Of a stretch of 64,000 nucleotides of DNA, positions 1-10,185 are shown piece after piece. The stretch is from Lampris incognitus (taxonomy: Eukaryota > Chordata > Actinopteri > Lampriformes > Lampridae): assembly GCF_029633865.1 (NCBI RefSeq), contig NC_079215.1, positions 57,017,746 through 57,081,745 of the forward strand, given 5' to 3'. The notes under the pieces were generated by a model. That model had not been told where the DNA came from and did no database searches. It saw only the letters and a program-made list of their open reading frames with translations. Numbering within the stretch: the first letter of the stretch is position 1; every line of letters starts with the position of its first letter. The translations under genes and the position numbers were made by a program.

Positions 1-1174
1 ACTTTCGGGGCTTAGCCCGGACTTCTGTAGGGGGGTCTGGGGGGGATCCTCCCCCCGAATTCTTTTTTATAAACAAGCTCTATTTTGATGCTTTTTTATG
101 CACCCTGACACCTTATTTACATTGAAACTACATGTCTTAATCATTGAAAAATTGAAATGTGTACCTCAAAAATTGTACTCTCCAGATTATGAATTGTGAT
201 GTTAAAAATATTAGTAGTAATTATTTATGAATGAGTCGTTACAGTTTTAGTTCGTTTTATGGAAATTTGATTTATTTACGAGAAAACCCTGCTAAGGGAC
301 ACTAAAGGCATGCGGAGGGATCAGACGAGTACGGCCCGCTAGCTAAACGGCACCTACAATCAAGATGAAGAGAATTTCTCTTCTTCACCATGATTGTAGG
401 TGCCGAATCCAATTCATATCATAAATCAACAGGCAATTTCAGCCATTATTGAAAAGTTACTACATAGGCTAAATTCTTACCCTTCCTTCTCGTTTGGAAA
501 AATCCAAAAAGATTGGGTTGTGTATTTTTTTTCCTCCTGCGCGCTCTGCCATTTTCTCCTCCACTCGTCTCTTCCCGCTTTAACTTGTGTCACGTGACTC
601 GGCGCTGACCAGCAGACCCTCCCGCGCATGCGCGGCCACACACACACGAAGTTAGTTTAGAGACCTGCATTTATTTTGACAGGCTGTTGCGTTATGAAGA
701 CTATCGGACATTCACACGTGTTACGTTTTTTTTTTGTCAGGCTTCACATCGGCTTACATTTAACATTATATTCGGAGCTACACCCAGAACGTTCGGGGCT
801 TAAGCCCCGGCAACATGACCCGGCGACGCCTATGCTCATAATATCCACACTTTTTCTAATGATGTGCTTCATTCACTGCATCCTTCCACAGCACAGTTAG
901 CTCAGCAAAATACACGGTACACTGGGTTCACTGACCACAGCAGCATTTCTGGCCTCAAGCTAGTGCTAGTGCTAGTGCTAGTGCTAGCCATTTCCTCGAG
1001 GTGGAGGGGCATCAGCTGACTCCTACATCTACACTGGTTTGCCAAAGGGCATCATTCTGAATCTTTTCTCCCTCATGGACAAAAACTAACACTGCTGTTA
1101 TTTTCCCAACCGGCTAATGAGTAAATCTTTTCCCTACTATTCTCACTTGCTGTGGTAGGACATTCTGTTTTATA
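1..1174. other. Unannotated flank with small inverted repeats
   Basis: No gene is supported here. The stretch holds the hairpin at 348-405, a 16-bp perfect palindrome at 794-809 whose first half (TTCGGGGCTTA) resembles the sequence at positions 4-14, and a short 6-bp tandem repeat (GCTAGT) near 958-986. The two similar GGGGCTTA motifs may be parts of one old transposon, but I could not define its ends. Confidence 0.4.
348..405. repeat. Imperfect 58-nt hairpin
   Basis: The left arm starts CGGCACCTACAATC and the right arm ends GATTGTAGGTGCCG, a 14-bp perfect match. The inner arms (GAAGAGAA and TTCTCTTC) also pair, with a small asymmetric bulge between the two blocks. The length resembles a pre-miRNA-like or MITE-type foldback. 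No expression evidence is available. Confidence 0.6.
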
Positions 1175-1301
1175 CACTGCTCAAAAAATAAAGGGAACAC
1201 ATAAGCAATGCAATGTAGCTCCAAGTCAATCACACTTTTGAGATATCAACCTGTCCAGTTAGGAAGCAACACTGATTTGTGAATCAATTTCACCTGTTGG
1301 T

Positions 1302-1340
1302 AAATTGTCTAATTTCCACCAGGTGGAAATTAGACAATTT
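1302..1340. repeat. Perfect palindrome in the Tc1 leader
   Basis: Nineteen bases (1302-1320) are exactly repeated in inverted form at 1322-1340, with a single A between them. It lies in the transposon leader about 130 bp before the transposase start, in front of CCTATAAAAGG (1351-1361), a possible TATA box. Confidence 0.9.
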
Positions 1341-1469
1341 GCAAGACAATCCCTATAAAAGGAATGGATTTGCAGGTGGTGGCCACAGACCATTTGCCTG
1401 TCCTCATCTTTTCTGGCCGATCTTTGGTTAGTTTTTCATTTTGCTAGTGCCCTCACCACTAGAGGTGGC

Positions 1470-2495
1470 ATGAGGCGGTATCTGCAACCTACAGAAGTTG
1501 CTCAGGTAGTGCAGCTCATCCAGGATGGCACATCAATGCGTGCTGTGGCAAGAAGATTTGATGTGTCTCCCAGCACAGTGTCCAGAGCATGGAGGAGGTA
1601 CCAGGAGACAGGCCAGTACACCAGGAGACGTGGAGGGGGCCGCATGAGGACAACAACCCCGCAGCAGGACTGCTATCTGGTCCTTTGTGCAAGGAGGAAC
1701 AGGAGGAGCATTGCCGGAGCCCTACAAAACGACCTTCAACAGGCCACTAATGTGCAGGTTTCTGCTCAAACAGTGAGAACCAGAATGCATGAGGATGGTA
1801 TGAGGGCCCGACGTCCACAATTGGGGCCTGTGCTCACAGCCCAACACCGTGCAGCCCGATTGACCTTTGCCAGAGAACATCTTGGTTGGCAGATTCGCCA
1901 TTGGCGCCCTGTGCTCTTCACAGATGAGAGCAGGTTCACACTGAACACATGTGACAGACGTGAGAGAGTCTGGAGACGCTGTGGAGAACGTTCTGCTGCC
2001 TGCAACATCCTCCAGCATGACCGGTTTGGCGGTGGGTCAGTGATGGTCTGGGGAGGCATATCCTTAGAGGGCTGCACAGACCTCTACGTGCTAGCCAGAG
2101 GTACCATGACTGCCATTAGGTACCGGGATGAGATCCTCAGACCCATTGTCAGACCATATGCTGGTGCAGTGGGCCCTGGGTTCCTGCTCATGCATGACAA
2201 TGCTCGTCCTCACGTGGCCAGAGTGTGTCAGCAGTTCCTGTATGTCGAGGGCATTGACGCTATGGACTGGCCTGCACGTTCCCCAGACCTGAATCCAATC
2301 GAGCACCTCTGGGACATCATGTCTCGTACCATCCGCCAACGTGATGTCGCACCACAGACTGTCCAGGAGTTGACCGATGCCCTGATCCAGGTCTGGGAGG
2401 ACATCCCTCAGGAGACCATCCGTCGTCTCATCAGGAGCATGCCCAGAAGTTGTAGGGAGTGCATACAGGCACGTGGAGGCCACACACACTACTGA
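1470..2495 (+). CDS. Tc1/mariner-family transposase, intact
   Basis: The 341-residue protein has the usual length for a Tc1 transposase, an enzyme that cuts the element out and pastes it into TA sites in the nucleus. Residues 1-55 form the paired-like helix-turn-helix region that binds the terminal repeats. A basic stretch near 52-60 (RRRGGGR) matches the AT-hook/nuclear-signal position. The glycine-rich box [10 protein letters not shown] is at about 187-196. The catalytic triad is complete: D152 (in FTDESRF), D243 (in MHDNARPH) and E278 (in [12 protein letters not shown]), with 34 residues between the last two, which makes it DD34E. No stop or frameshift is seen. The start is the first ATG after the TATA-like motif. 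It is probably transcribed from its own leader. Whether it is active cannot be read from sequence alone. Confidence 0.95.
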   Translation: MRRYLQPTEVAQVVQLIQDGTSMRAVARRFDVSPSTVSRAWRRYQETGQYTRRRGGGRMRTTTPQQDCYLVLCARRNRRSIAGALQNDLQQATNVQVSAQTVRTRMHEDGMRARRPQLGPVLTAQHRAARLTFAREHLGWQIRHWRPVLFTDESRFTLNTCDRRERVWRRCGERSAACNILQHDRFGGGSVMVWGGISLEGCTDLYVLARGTMTAIRYRDEILRPIVRPYAGAVGPGFLLMHDNARPHVARVCQQFLYVEGIDAMDWPARSPDLNPIEHLWDIMSRTIRQRDVAPQTVQELTDALIQVWEDIPQETIRRLIRSMPRSCRECIQARGGHTHY

Positions 2496-2756
2496 GCCTC
2501 ATTTTGAATCGTCTTGAAGAATTTCCACAGAAGTTGGATCAGCCTATGTTCTCATTTTCCACTTTGATTTTGAGTATGATTCTGAATCCAGACCTTAATG
2601 GGCTAATGATTTTGATTTCCATTGATCATTCTTAGGTTATTTTGCTCTAAACACATTCCTCTGTCTAATAAATAAAGATTTTCAGCTGAAATATTTCATT
2701 CATCGAGGTCTATATTGTGTTTTTAGGTGTTCCCTTTATTTTTTTGAGCAGTGTAT

Positions 2757-2955
2757 ATACCCCCCCCCCCGTTTTTCTCCCCAATTGTATCCGTCCAATT
2801 ACCCCGCCCTTCCGAGCCGTCCCGGTTGCTGCTCCACCCTCTCTGCAGATCCGGGGAAGGCTTCAGACTACAACATGTCAGCCAGTTCTTTTCACCTGGC
2901 AGTAAGGAGTTTCACCAGGGGGGCATGGCGCTCGGAAGGATCACGCTATTCCCCC
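2757..2955 (-). mobile_element. 3' part of a tRNA-headed SINE (family 2)
   Basis: On the minus strand this matches the 3' half of the SINE seen complete at 22736-23125: a GGTGAAACTCCT...AAAAGAA block, then a GGATC...GGGTGGAGCAGC block, ending in a C/G tract and a GGACGGCTCGG-type motif. The tRNA-like head is missing. The Tc1 element above lies directly beside it. Confidence 0.75.
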
Positions 2956-4392
2956 TATTTGTCTTATTTTTATGCATCTTGAGTAGATTTAATGACATCC
3001 AGATTTTTATTTCGTGCAGGCAGTTGACAAGTGATGACGTCAGCAGGCTAACAGCTGTTCGGCGGAGTAGGTAAGTACACAGAGCTGCAGGTGTACAACC
3101 ATCAAACTGGACTGGAAAATGTTGCGGTAAGGTAGGAAGTGGCAGAGACAGTCCACAACAATTTGTACTTGTAGTGAAAAGCACAAGCAGGGAAAAGCAC
3201 AAACGGAAGCACAAGTTTACTCGGACTGAGAAGCGGCGACATGCACACCAGCGTCCTGTCGTTCCAGCAGCAAACTCAATCTGACGCCACTCTGGCAGCC
3301 AAGGTACCCCCCCCCCTTTAGATAAGGTCATGCCATTAGTAATTCTTGTCCAGCTGAATAAGTGCTTAAAAAGTGTTGCAAGCCTTTGCCATCCCACAGA
3401 ATACACTGTGACACTCCTGTGCCGTGAGAATTAAAAGCTAAAATGTGTATGATTTCCACATTAAAATGTCTAAAAACCACTAGACCTATGTTATATATGT
3501 TTTCGAGTTGTGTACTTGCATTCTCCCAAATGTTTCCAACAATGTTCAAACGCAGAGAAATCCTTAATTGTATGCAAGGTAACGGCCTGTTTCATTTGGT
3601 CGCCTGTCTGTGGTGTCCTATCCCCTTGGCACGGGACCGACTCACATCTACGGTTGACTCAGATCGGGTAGTGACAGCTATAACTTGCGGCCATTTTATT
3701 AACATGAAATGTCATAACATGAATAAACGTGGCTAAACGCAATGTGAATAAAACTTTAATACATCGCCTCATCCGTGAAGATGATTTCTGCAGGAGTCAT
3801 GTCAGATAGATTTTAATTGGCAATGGTAGTTGTTTAACAATGAAGACAACAACTCCCATGATCCCACTTAACTTCACTCCGTTTTTGTTATTATTTTGAT
3901 TGAGAGACCCTTGTGGCAGAAAATTACATACCGTGCATGTAGACCAATTAAAACAACAAGCTAATGTAGTAATTCATGTCTTGACCCAGTGTATGAACCT
4001 GTCAGTGGCTACCATAGAAAACATTAGGCTACACTGTAGTGACCTACTTGCAGGTTACGGATTCACCATGCGGGCCAGAGAAGGCCCCTATATGACAGTG
4101 GGCGGGGGTTAGCAAAGGGTATTGTGGGTAGACACGAGGCTGAGGTTTAGCAGATGGAACTGCTGACTTAGTTTTTGTTGGAGGAAATAAACGACCCCAC
4201 GGCTGTGTGGTCAAAAGGAGAAGTGGTCTCGTCTACTTTCTTTCATCCTCCACAACACCATCGTTAAGCAGGCGGGTCATCTCACAGGCCGAATCACTTT
4301 CGGAACCATCTAAACCAGGTGTTAGAGGGCTGGGCCTGCAATGTAAGCATGTCATGGTGGTTATCAAATGGGCAAAATGACTGATCTGAGAA
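2956..4392. other. Unannotated intergenic stretch
   Basis: I see no supported gene. The open frames here have no recognisable motifs. The part at about 4080-4260 has an AATAAA and ends near CCACAACA. It could be an old LTR end, but no partner was found. Confidence 0.3.
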
Positions 4393-4785
4393 GCAATGGA
4401 AATACTCCATCCATCCATCCATCCGTTATCCAAACTGCTTATCCTGCTCTCAAGGTCGCGGGGATGCTGCAGCCTATCCCAGCAGTTATTGGGCGGCCGG
4501 CGGGGAGACACCCTGGACAGGCTGCCAGGCCATCACAGGGCCGACACACACATTCCCCCCTAGGGACAATTTAGTACGACCGGTTCACCTGACCTACATG
4601 TCTCTGGACTGTGGGAGGAAACCTGAGCACCCGGAGGAAACCCACGCAGACACGGGGAGAACATGCAAACTCCACACAGAGGATGACCCGGGACAACTCC
4701 CAAAGTTGGACTTACCCTGGGGCTCAAACCCACTGCTGGTGGTGGGGGTGGCACTAACCAGTGTGCCACCATGCTGCCCCAATAA
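4393..4785 (-). mobile_element. tRNA-headed SINE with L2/Maui-type tail (family 1)
   Basis: Read on the minus strand it runs from a degraded tRNA-like head (B box near 4725-4735) through the CTCTGTGTGGAGTTTGCATG core and the GGGATAGGCTGCAGCATCC block to a (GGAT)n tail at 4397-4424. It is one of eleven family 1 copies in this window. Confidence 0.85.
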
Positions 4786-5990
4786 CTATAATAATAATAA
4801 GAGTGAACAGGAGAACATCAGTGTCAGTGAAGAGAACAGGATTTGTTTCACCGTCTGAGACCCAAACACTCGGTTGGTAATCCATCCTCATTTTTATATT
4901 TAAATGGAAGACAAGACATATTATGGAATTCTGTGGACAGCGATGGAAATACTATAAAAGAAATATAAAAAGTACTTACAGGTATAAGACCTTATTTTTC
5001 TTTCCTAATATTTTTTCAGTGCACGTGTTAACAATAAGGAGTTTTCCTCATTCCTGAAAAGGCGTTACTGAAAGTACCAGATCCTTGTCTTTAGCCTAAA
5101 GTACCCTGTGCTAGTTTTCAGCCCCTACTGTCCCCAAAAGGGATTAAAGAAAATAAATGAATGAAGGAAGGCTTTTTACAGCTCACTTTGCACAGGAGGA
5201 GGCCTTCCTCGGTGACTCACTTGTATTATCCTTTCACTCTCTCATCTCTCACATAAGAGAAATGATCGAGTTCAAAGCGTCGCCCCTGAGTTACTACTGC
5301 AGCCGTGACGTGTCCCTGAAGTCTGTCTAAATAATGCATCTAGGCCAGGTCCATTACCTGCGATGCCCTTCGTGAATTTAGCAGTGTTGGGTGTTTGGCT
5401 GCCTGTGGAGACACCTGGAGGGTGAAGATGGATATCCCCATCCACTGATACCAGAACAAACCGAGCACTGGCGAGCAAAGCTGTGGCAGCGGCGGGGCAC
5501 TGACTTCATCGTGACCCCAGTAACCCCCTCCACCTTCAGTCTCTCGTCAGAATCATAACTGCCGTCGATGCAGCAACATCTCAACCTGCCCCTTATTGCC
5601 TCTTACACGTTTATCCCATCAAATGAGAGGTTATGATCCACTAAGACTATTTTACTAGGAAAGCATATTACAACTGACAGTAATGTTCCATTATGACAAC
5701 TAACTTTTAAAAAATACAACCCCCCCCCCAAAAAATGCCACACTTCTATAATAGCTGATTTACTACTACACATATTTAATCCTGCTCTATTGCTTCTCCT
5801 GACTACAGCCCATAGATACTTAAGGAGAAGTAACATGCTATAAGTACATAAGCTGTCACATGTGACAGTGCTGCAAAATGCATGTGTGGTAGACAGGGGT
5901 GGAAAGGTTCTCAGCACAGGGGGGGGTGAAGCATTCTCAAGGGGCCCTTCTGATAAAGTCATTTTAAAATTCACAACTGTAAAATAGCTC
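4786..5990. other. Unannotated intergenic stretch
   Basis: Nothing beyond short A/C-rich tracts (for example a C run near 5720) was recognised. Confidence 0.3.
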
Positions 5991-6177
5991 ATATCCTATC
6001 CTATCCTGTCCTATCCTATCCTATTCTGTCCTATCTTATCCTGTCCTATCCTGTCCTATCCTATCCTATCCTGTCCTATCCCATCTTATCCTATCCTAGC
6101 CTGTCCTATCCTGTCCTATCCTATCCTATCCTATCCTGTCCTATCCTGTCCTATCCTATCCCATCCTATCCTATCCT
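5991..6177. repeat. Pentanucleotide microsatellite (TATCC/TGTCC)n
   Basis: About 37 copies of a 5-bp unit alternating TATCC and TGTCC. It abuts the 3' end of the LINE fragment that follows, so it may have grown from that element's terminal repeat. Confidence 0.95.
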
Positions 6178-6387
6178 TCTACTACTTTCGGCTGCTCCCA
6201 TTAGAGGTCACCACAGCAGATCATCCGTTTCCATCTCTTCCTGTCCTCTGCATCTTCCTCTGTCACACCAGCCACCTGCATGTCCTCTCTCACCACATCC
6301 ATAAACCTCCTCTTTGGCCTTCCTCTTTTCCTCCCCCCTAGCAGCTCCATACTCAGCATCCTTCTCCCGGTATACCCAGCTTCCAGT
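6178..6387 (-). pseudogene. LINE 3' end, C-terminal coding remnant
   Basis: The minus-strand frame contains RGRPKRRFMDVVREDM and then AEDRKRWKRMI, the same C-terminal segment as the longer LINE copy at 10680-11335 (KRRRGRPKRRFIDV). It ends with a GTGACCTCTAATGGGAGCAGC-type 3' block followed by the microsatellite. It is truncated at its 5' side. Confidence 0.75.
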
Positions 6388-6532
6388 ACATCCGGCTTCC
6401 CACCCGCAGACACGGCCAATTGTGTCTCTGGGGACGCCCGACCAAGCCGGAGGTAACACGGGGATTCGAACCGGCGATCCTCGTGTTGGTAGGCAACGGA
6501 ATAGACCGCCACGCCCCCCGGACGCCCCCTAA
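6388..6532 (-). mobile_element. tRNA-like head of SINE family 2
   Basis: On the minus strand the piece begins GGGGCGTCCGGGGGGCGTGG, has an A-box-like GGCGTGGCGGTCTATTCCG and a B box GGTTCGAATCCCCG, and breaks off after GGCCGTGTCTGCGGG. Only the 5' half is present. It ends next to the LINE fragment. Confidence 0.8.
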
Positions 6533-7559
6533 GAACAACACTCTCTACTCATATCTCGGGAGGTTTGGTTTGAAACAGAACTTAATGTAATGGTACGTAC
6601 AGGTTACCTACTTAATGGTCTCTTACCTCCTCCTCCTCCTCCTCCTCCTCCTCCTCCTCTGTCCTCCGCTTCTATCTGCGGTTGTCTCTCGTGTTTCTAA
6701 GACTCGCCGTGTTCACAGGCGAATTCGCAAAGAATGGACCGCGGCCGCCGCCAGCGCCATGAACTGTGCGTCACTTGCGACTGCGCTCTGCGCCATCCCG
6801 ACGGCCGATTCACAAACACACATGTTGCGCAAAGGATATTCCAGCGCAAACACGCCCTTAAGCTTTCGCAGCTGCGGGCAGTTTGACGAGGGGTAAATAA
6901 ATGGTGGCTTTGCGCCAAGAACACAGCAGGCAGGTTCAGCATTCATCCTTGATGTCAAGCACAGCGGGAGCTGTTCGACCTCGCAACCTGCCTGTGAATT
7001 GATTCCGCTCGCGGCCGAACCAGGAAGTGACGTTCTCCTTCAAAATACCCACTGACGCGCACGCCGGGCGGGACGATGCCTTTGCCTGGCAACAATCACC
7101 GCCGCCATGTTCACCGGAAAAGTCTGGGCGTGGCTTACCACCAACTCTCTGAAGACGCGGCCATTTTTTTTTTTTTTTGCAATGAGGCTCATTTGCATAG
7201 AAAGGGGCCGATTTAGTGCAAAATGCATGCACATTACCTCATGTAAATACATGCAAATAGCAGTGGAGCACCGAGACGCCATTTGCATGGCAGTGCAGCA
7301 GTCAGGGGTGCTCTGAGAATGACGCGGTTTCTGTGTGTCTCGTTGGCGCAGCTTTAGCAGCCACAGATTCCGCTCAGTCCTTCTGCGAACTCACCGGGGA
7401 GCGTTTTATCAGATCGGTTGTTATTTTGGGTTTTTTTTTTTAACTGTGCGTTCTCCCGCGTGCCTCTCCGCGCTCGGCTGACCAATCGTGTAACTTCGGT
7501 GACGTTGTTGGTCACCTGATCCAGAGACCCAGTTGTGTAACTTGATCAGTCAGTCAGGG
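6533..7559. other. GC-rich stretch with CTC repeat and octamer motifs
   Basis: No gene is supported. It holds a (CTC)n repeat at 6627-6659, a CpG-rich segment with many GCGCAA/TTTGCGCC words at 6700-6930, and the octamer cluster listed separately. It could be an unannotated DNA transposon or a regulatory region. Confidence 0.35.
7191..7288. promoter_or_regulatory. Cluster of three perfect octamer motifs
   Basis: ATTTGCAT occurs at 7191-7198 and 7281-7288, and its reverse complement ATGCAAAT at 7251-7258. A fourth lies at 7562-7569. The octamer is the binding word for POU-domain (Oct) factors and occurs in snRNA and histone H2B promoters. No such gene was found beside it, so a regulatory role is only inferred. 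Confidence 0.35.
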
Positions 7560-7690
7560 ACATTTGCATTTATGAGACTGTCCTCCGCCAAAAAAACGAC
7601 CCCCTGGGACCGTTTGTACAGGCAGCTTATTACGACCCGTAGTTAAGTTTTAAAGTTAAGCGACCTCTAGCGGTCGTGTAAATAACGTGT
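7560..7690. repeat. Interspersed repeat, also at 60628-60722
   Basis: The block GAGACTGTCCTCCGCCAAAA...AACGACCCC...AAAGTTAAGCGACCTCTAGCGGTCGTGTAAATAACG recurs at 60628-60722 in the same orientation with a 30-bp deletion. Neither copy has clear terminal repeats, so the class is unknown. Confidence 0.7.
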
Positions 7691-7797
7691 AAATAAGTGT
7701 CTGCGAATGAGGACAACAGGTCTAAGTTAATTAAGCAGAAGAAAGTACAGGGTGCCACAGGGTCTCACTTCCTCCCGGTCCTCCGTAGTTATAATAC

Positions 7798-7954
7798 TGT
7801 AGCGAATTCGGGGGACAACGCAACCACAGGAACTGCCGCGGCCGGGAAGCGAACCCGCATCGCCCGCACCGCAGGAGACATCGCTAACCGCTAGACTAAA
7901 GGACCAGACCCGCGAGCCAATGGCTAGCGTGTCTTCTTATCCATGCACGTTACA
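7798..7954 (+). mobile_element. Solo LTR-like unit with antisense tRNA-like module
   Basis: This 157-bp unit starts TGTAGCGAATTC and ends CACGTTACA (TG...CA) and is flanked by a perfect 4-bp duplication ATAC (7794-7797 and 7955-7958), as for a solo LTR. Its minus strand carries a tRNA-like segment with an A-box-like TAGTCTAGCGGTTAGCG and a B-box-like GGGTTCGCTTCCCGG. Related copies lie at 44502-44628 and 53125-53611. Confidence 0.75.
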
Positions 7955-8089
7955 ATACGTTACTTGCTCTCTGTGTGCACCAACTGACGAACGGTTTAAC
8001 ACCACCGCCGATAGACACCGACAGGCCAGGTGCACTGTCTCAGTACCATGTCTGTCTTACATATACATATAATAATAATAATAATAATA

Positions 8090-8215
8090 ACCCTGATCCA
8101 TCCATTCATTATGCGAGCTGCTTATCCTGCGCCCGGGATCGCGGGGATGCCAGAGCCTATCCCAGCAGTCACTGGGCGGCAGGCGGGGAGACACCCTGGA
8201 CAGGCCGCCAGGCCA

Positions 8216-8255
<40 letters not shown>

Positions 8256-8418
8256 TCATAACTAGGAACAATCTAGTATGGCCGAATCACCTGACCTACA
8301 TGTCTTTGGACTGTGGGAGGAAACCGGAGCCCCCGGAGGAAACCCACGCAGACACGGGGAAAACATGCAAACTCCACACAGAGGACGACCCGGGACGACC
8401 ACCAAGGTTGGACTACCC
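8090..8418 (-). mobile_element. Family 1 SINE, head truncated
   Basis: A minus-strand copy of the L2/Maui-tailed SINE. The GGATGG tail is at 8096-8108 and the core ends at 8418, before the tRNA-like head. A (CA)n microsatellite (8216-8253) has expanded inside it. Confidence 0.85.
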
Positions 8419-8496
8419 CATAAACATAAAATACACGCGGCGGTCAATAACACTACAAGGCCTATTCAAATTCATTCTTTATAAATGTATTTCTGA

Positions 8497-8832
8497 TTTT
8501 TCCCCCAATTTAGTGGCCAATCGATCCCTATTCTAGTTCAAACGCCCACCCTCGTGCTGCATGCCTTCGCCAACTGCATCTCTCCGGCCGGCAGTCTCGA
8601 TGGAGTCGACTCCAGGCCGAACCACTGCTTTTTCCCACACACCCAGAGACGCATTCATGTGACGAACACAAGCCGACTCCGCCCCCTCCCGAAGACAGCG
8701 GTGCCGCTTATTGCTGCTTCATCGAATCCGGCCATAGTCGGATCTGACGAGACCGGGGCGCGAACCCTTGTCCCCAGTGGGCAACTGCATCGACACAAAG
8801 CCGATGCTTAGACCGCTACACCACCGCGGACC
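8497..8832 (-). mobile_element. Third tRNA-derived SINE family
   Basis: On the minus strand it begins GTCCGCGGTGGTGTAGCGGT (A-box-like) and has a B box GGGTTCGCGCCCCGG at about 8755-8770. It continues through a body with GGCGGAGTCGGCTTGTG and ends in ATTGGCCACTAAATTGGGGG. It is unrelated in sequence to the other two SINE families here. Confidence 0.7.
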
Positions 8833-8924
8833 CGGCCTATTCAAACTCAAAGTAGAGAGTCTACAAGCCACAGGCAGTGACACACAAGTGTCGAGATGTG
8901 GTAAGCATGAAGTTCATTCATTCA

Positions 8925-9420
8925 TTCATCTTCAACCGCTTCTCCGGGGTCGGGTCGCGGTGGCAGCAAGCTAAGTAGGGCACTCCAGACGTCCCTCTCC
9001 CCAGCAACGCCCTCCAGCTCCTCCTGGGGGATCCCAAGGCGTTCCCACGCCAGAGTGGACATGTAGTCCCTCCAGCGAGTTCTGGGTCTACCCCGAGGTC
9101 TCCTCCCAGTTGGACGTGCCCGGAAAACCTCCAAAGGAAGGCGCCCAGGAGGCATCCTAATCAGGTGTCCGGACCGCCACGACTGGCTCCTTTCGACGCG
9201 AAGGAGCAGCGGCGCCACTCCGAGCTCCCTCCGGATGTCCGAGCTCCTCGGCCTATCTCTAAGGCTGAGCCCGGACACCCTACGGAGGAGACTCATTTCA
9301 GCTGCTTGTATCCACGATCTCACCAGTCAGCCCTCGTTCCAACCCTCACCTAGTATATGGTCAGGAGCTTTGGGTCGTGACCGAAAGAAAGGGTGAGATC
9401 GTGGACACAAGCGGCTGAAG
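8925..9420 (-). pseudogene. LINE C-terminal fragment with inverted 5' piece
   Basis: From 9325 down to 8925 the minus strand encodes the LINE C-terminus: RSWIQAAEMSLLRRVSGL, then GHLIRMPPGRLPLEVFRARP and GRRPRGRPRTRWRDY, with an (ATTC)n-type tail at 8915-8930. The adjoining segment at about 9327-9420 lies in the opposite orientation and encodes the sequence just upstream in the intact element (LTYGQELWVVTER-like). About 25 bp around GAGATCGTGGA.ACAAGC appear in both orientations. Confidence 0.7.
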
Positions 9421-9935
9421 CATCAAGTTAAACAACCGATTAACCTGACGATATTTTCATAAGCAAAATTTACCTTAATCAATAATAAATACGGATGTTT
9501 CACTCACTAATTGTTGTCCCTGCTCAGCCTGCTGTAGTTTAATGTGGTCCGCTTGGGTATTCCACCATCCTCCATAGAGCAGAAGAGCCCAACAGGTTAA
9601 CAGACTTTGTACATATCTCGCTTTCCTTCATGGTGGCAAACCTGCCAACCACGTTGTCTTTGTCAATGTTTATGTCGCACTCAACACACAGCAAAGTGAG
9701 GCTGGATAGTCTGGCCTCGTTCATATATGAACGTTAATCTAAGCATCTCGCTATATAACCACAGTAGAAAGAGTCTCTGTCTGTCTCTCACTATGTCTGT
9801 CTGTATGTGTGTGTCTGTCTTTCAATTTTCCCCACAACCGTTCATCTGATCGACTTCACACGTGGCATGTGTACTGCTGAGGACCCAAAGAAGTGCAGTG
9901 TCAAGTGGGAAGTTTTTGCTGATGGGAATATCCCC
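9421..9935. other. Unannotated intergenic stretch
   Basis: A short (TCTG)n-rich patch lies near 9775-9825. Nothing else was recognised. Confidence 0.3.
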
Positions 9936-10130
9936 CCCCCCCCCCATTGTATTCGGCCAATTACCCCACTCTTCCGAGCCGTCCTGGTCGTCGCTCCACC
10001 CCCTCTGCTGATCCGGAGAGGGCTGCAGACTACCACATGTCTCCTCCAAAACATGTGGAGTCACCAGCCGCTTCTTTTCACCTGACAGTGAGGGGTTTCG
10101 CCAGGGGGACGTAGCGTGTGGGAAGCTCAC
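9936..10130 (-). mobile_element. 3' part of SINE family 2
   Basis: On the minus strand it has the same order of blocks as 22736-23125: the GGTGAAAAGAAGCGGCTGGTG block, CCACATGT, and GGATCAGCAGAGGGGGTGGA, ending at a poly-C/G run. The head is missing. Confidence 0.8.
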
Positions 10131-10185
10131 GTGGTGCAGGATATGTATGAGGGCAGTGTGACAGTGGTGAGGTGTGCGGTAGAAG

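Larger units (their letters stand above)
1175..2753 (+). mobile_element. Apparently complete Tc1-like DNA transposon
   Basis: The element is 1,579 bp long and is flanked on both sides by TA inside TATA (1171-1174 and 2754-2757), the expected Tc1/mariner target. The left terminal repeat starts CACTGCTCAAAAAATAAAGG and the right end (2727-2753) is its reverse complement with one extra A. Between the ends lie a 5' leader, one uninterrupted transposase frame and a 3' untranslated part. This termini type is widespread in teleosts, where such Tc1 elements are thought to have moved horizontally (established knowledge). The intact frame and near-identical ends suggest a young insertion. Confidence 0.95.

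Noticed and set aside
1..835. One hAT-type transposon bounded by the two GGGGCTTA motifs
   Set aside because: The two motifs do not extend into matching terminal repeats, and no target duplication can be seen because the left copy is at the window edge.
8750..8832. tRNA gene on the minus strand
   Set aside because: It is the head of a SINE with a long non-tRNA body, and there is no proper acceptor stem.
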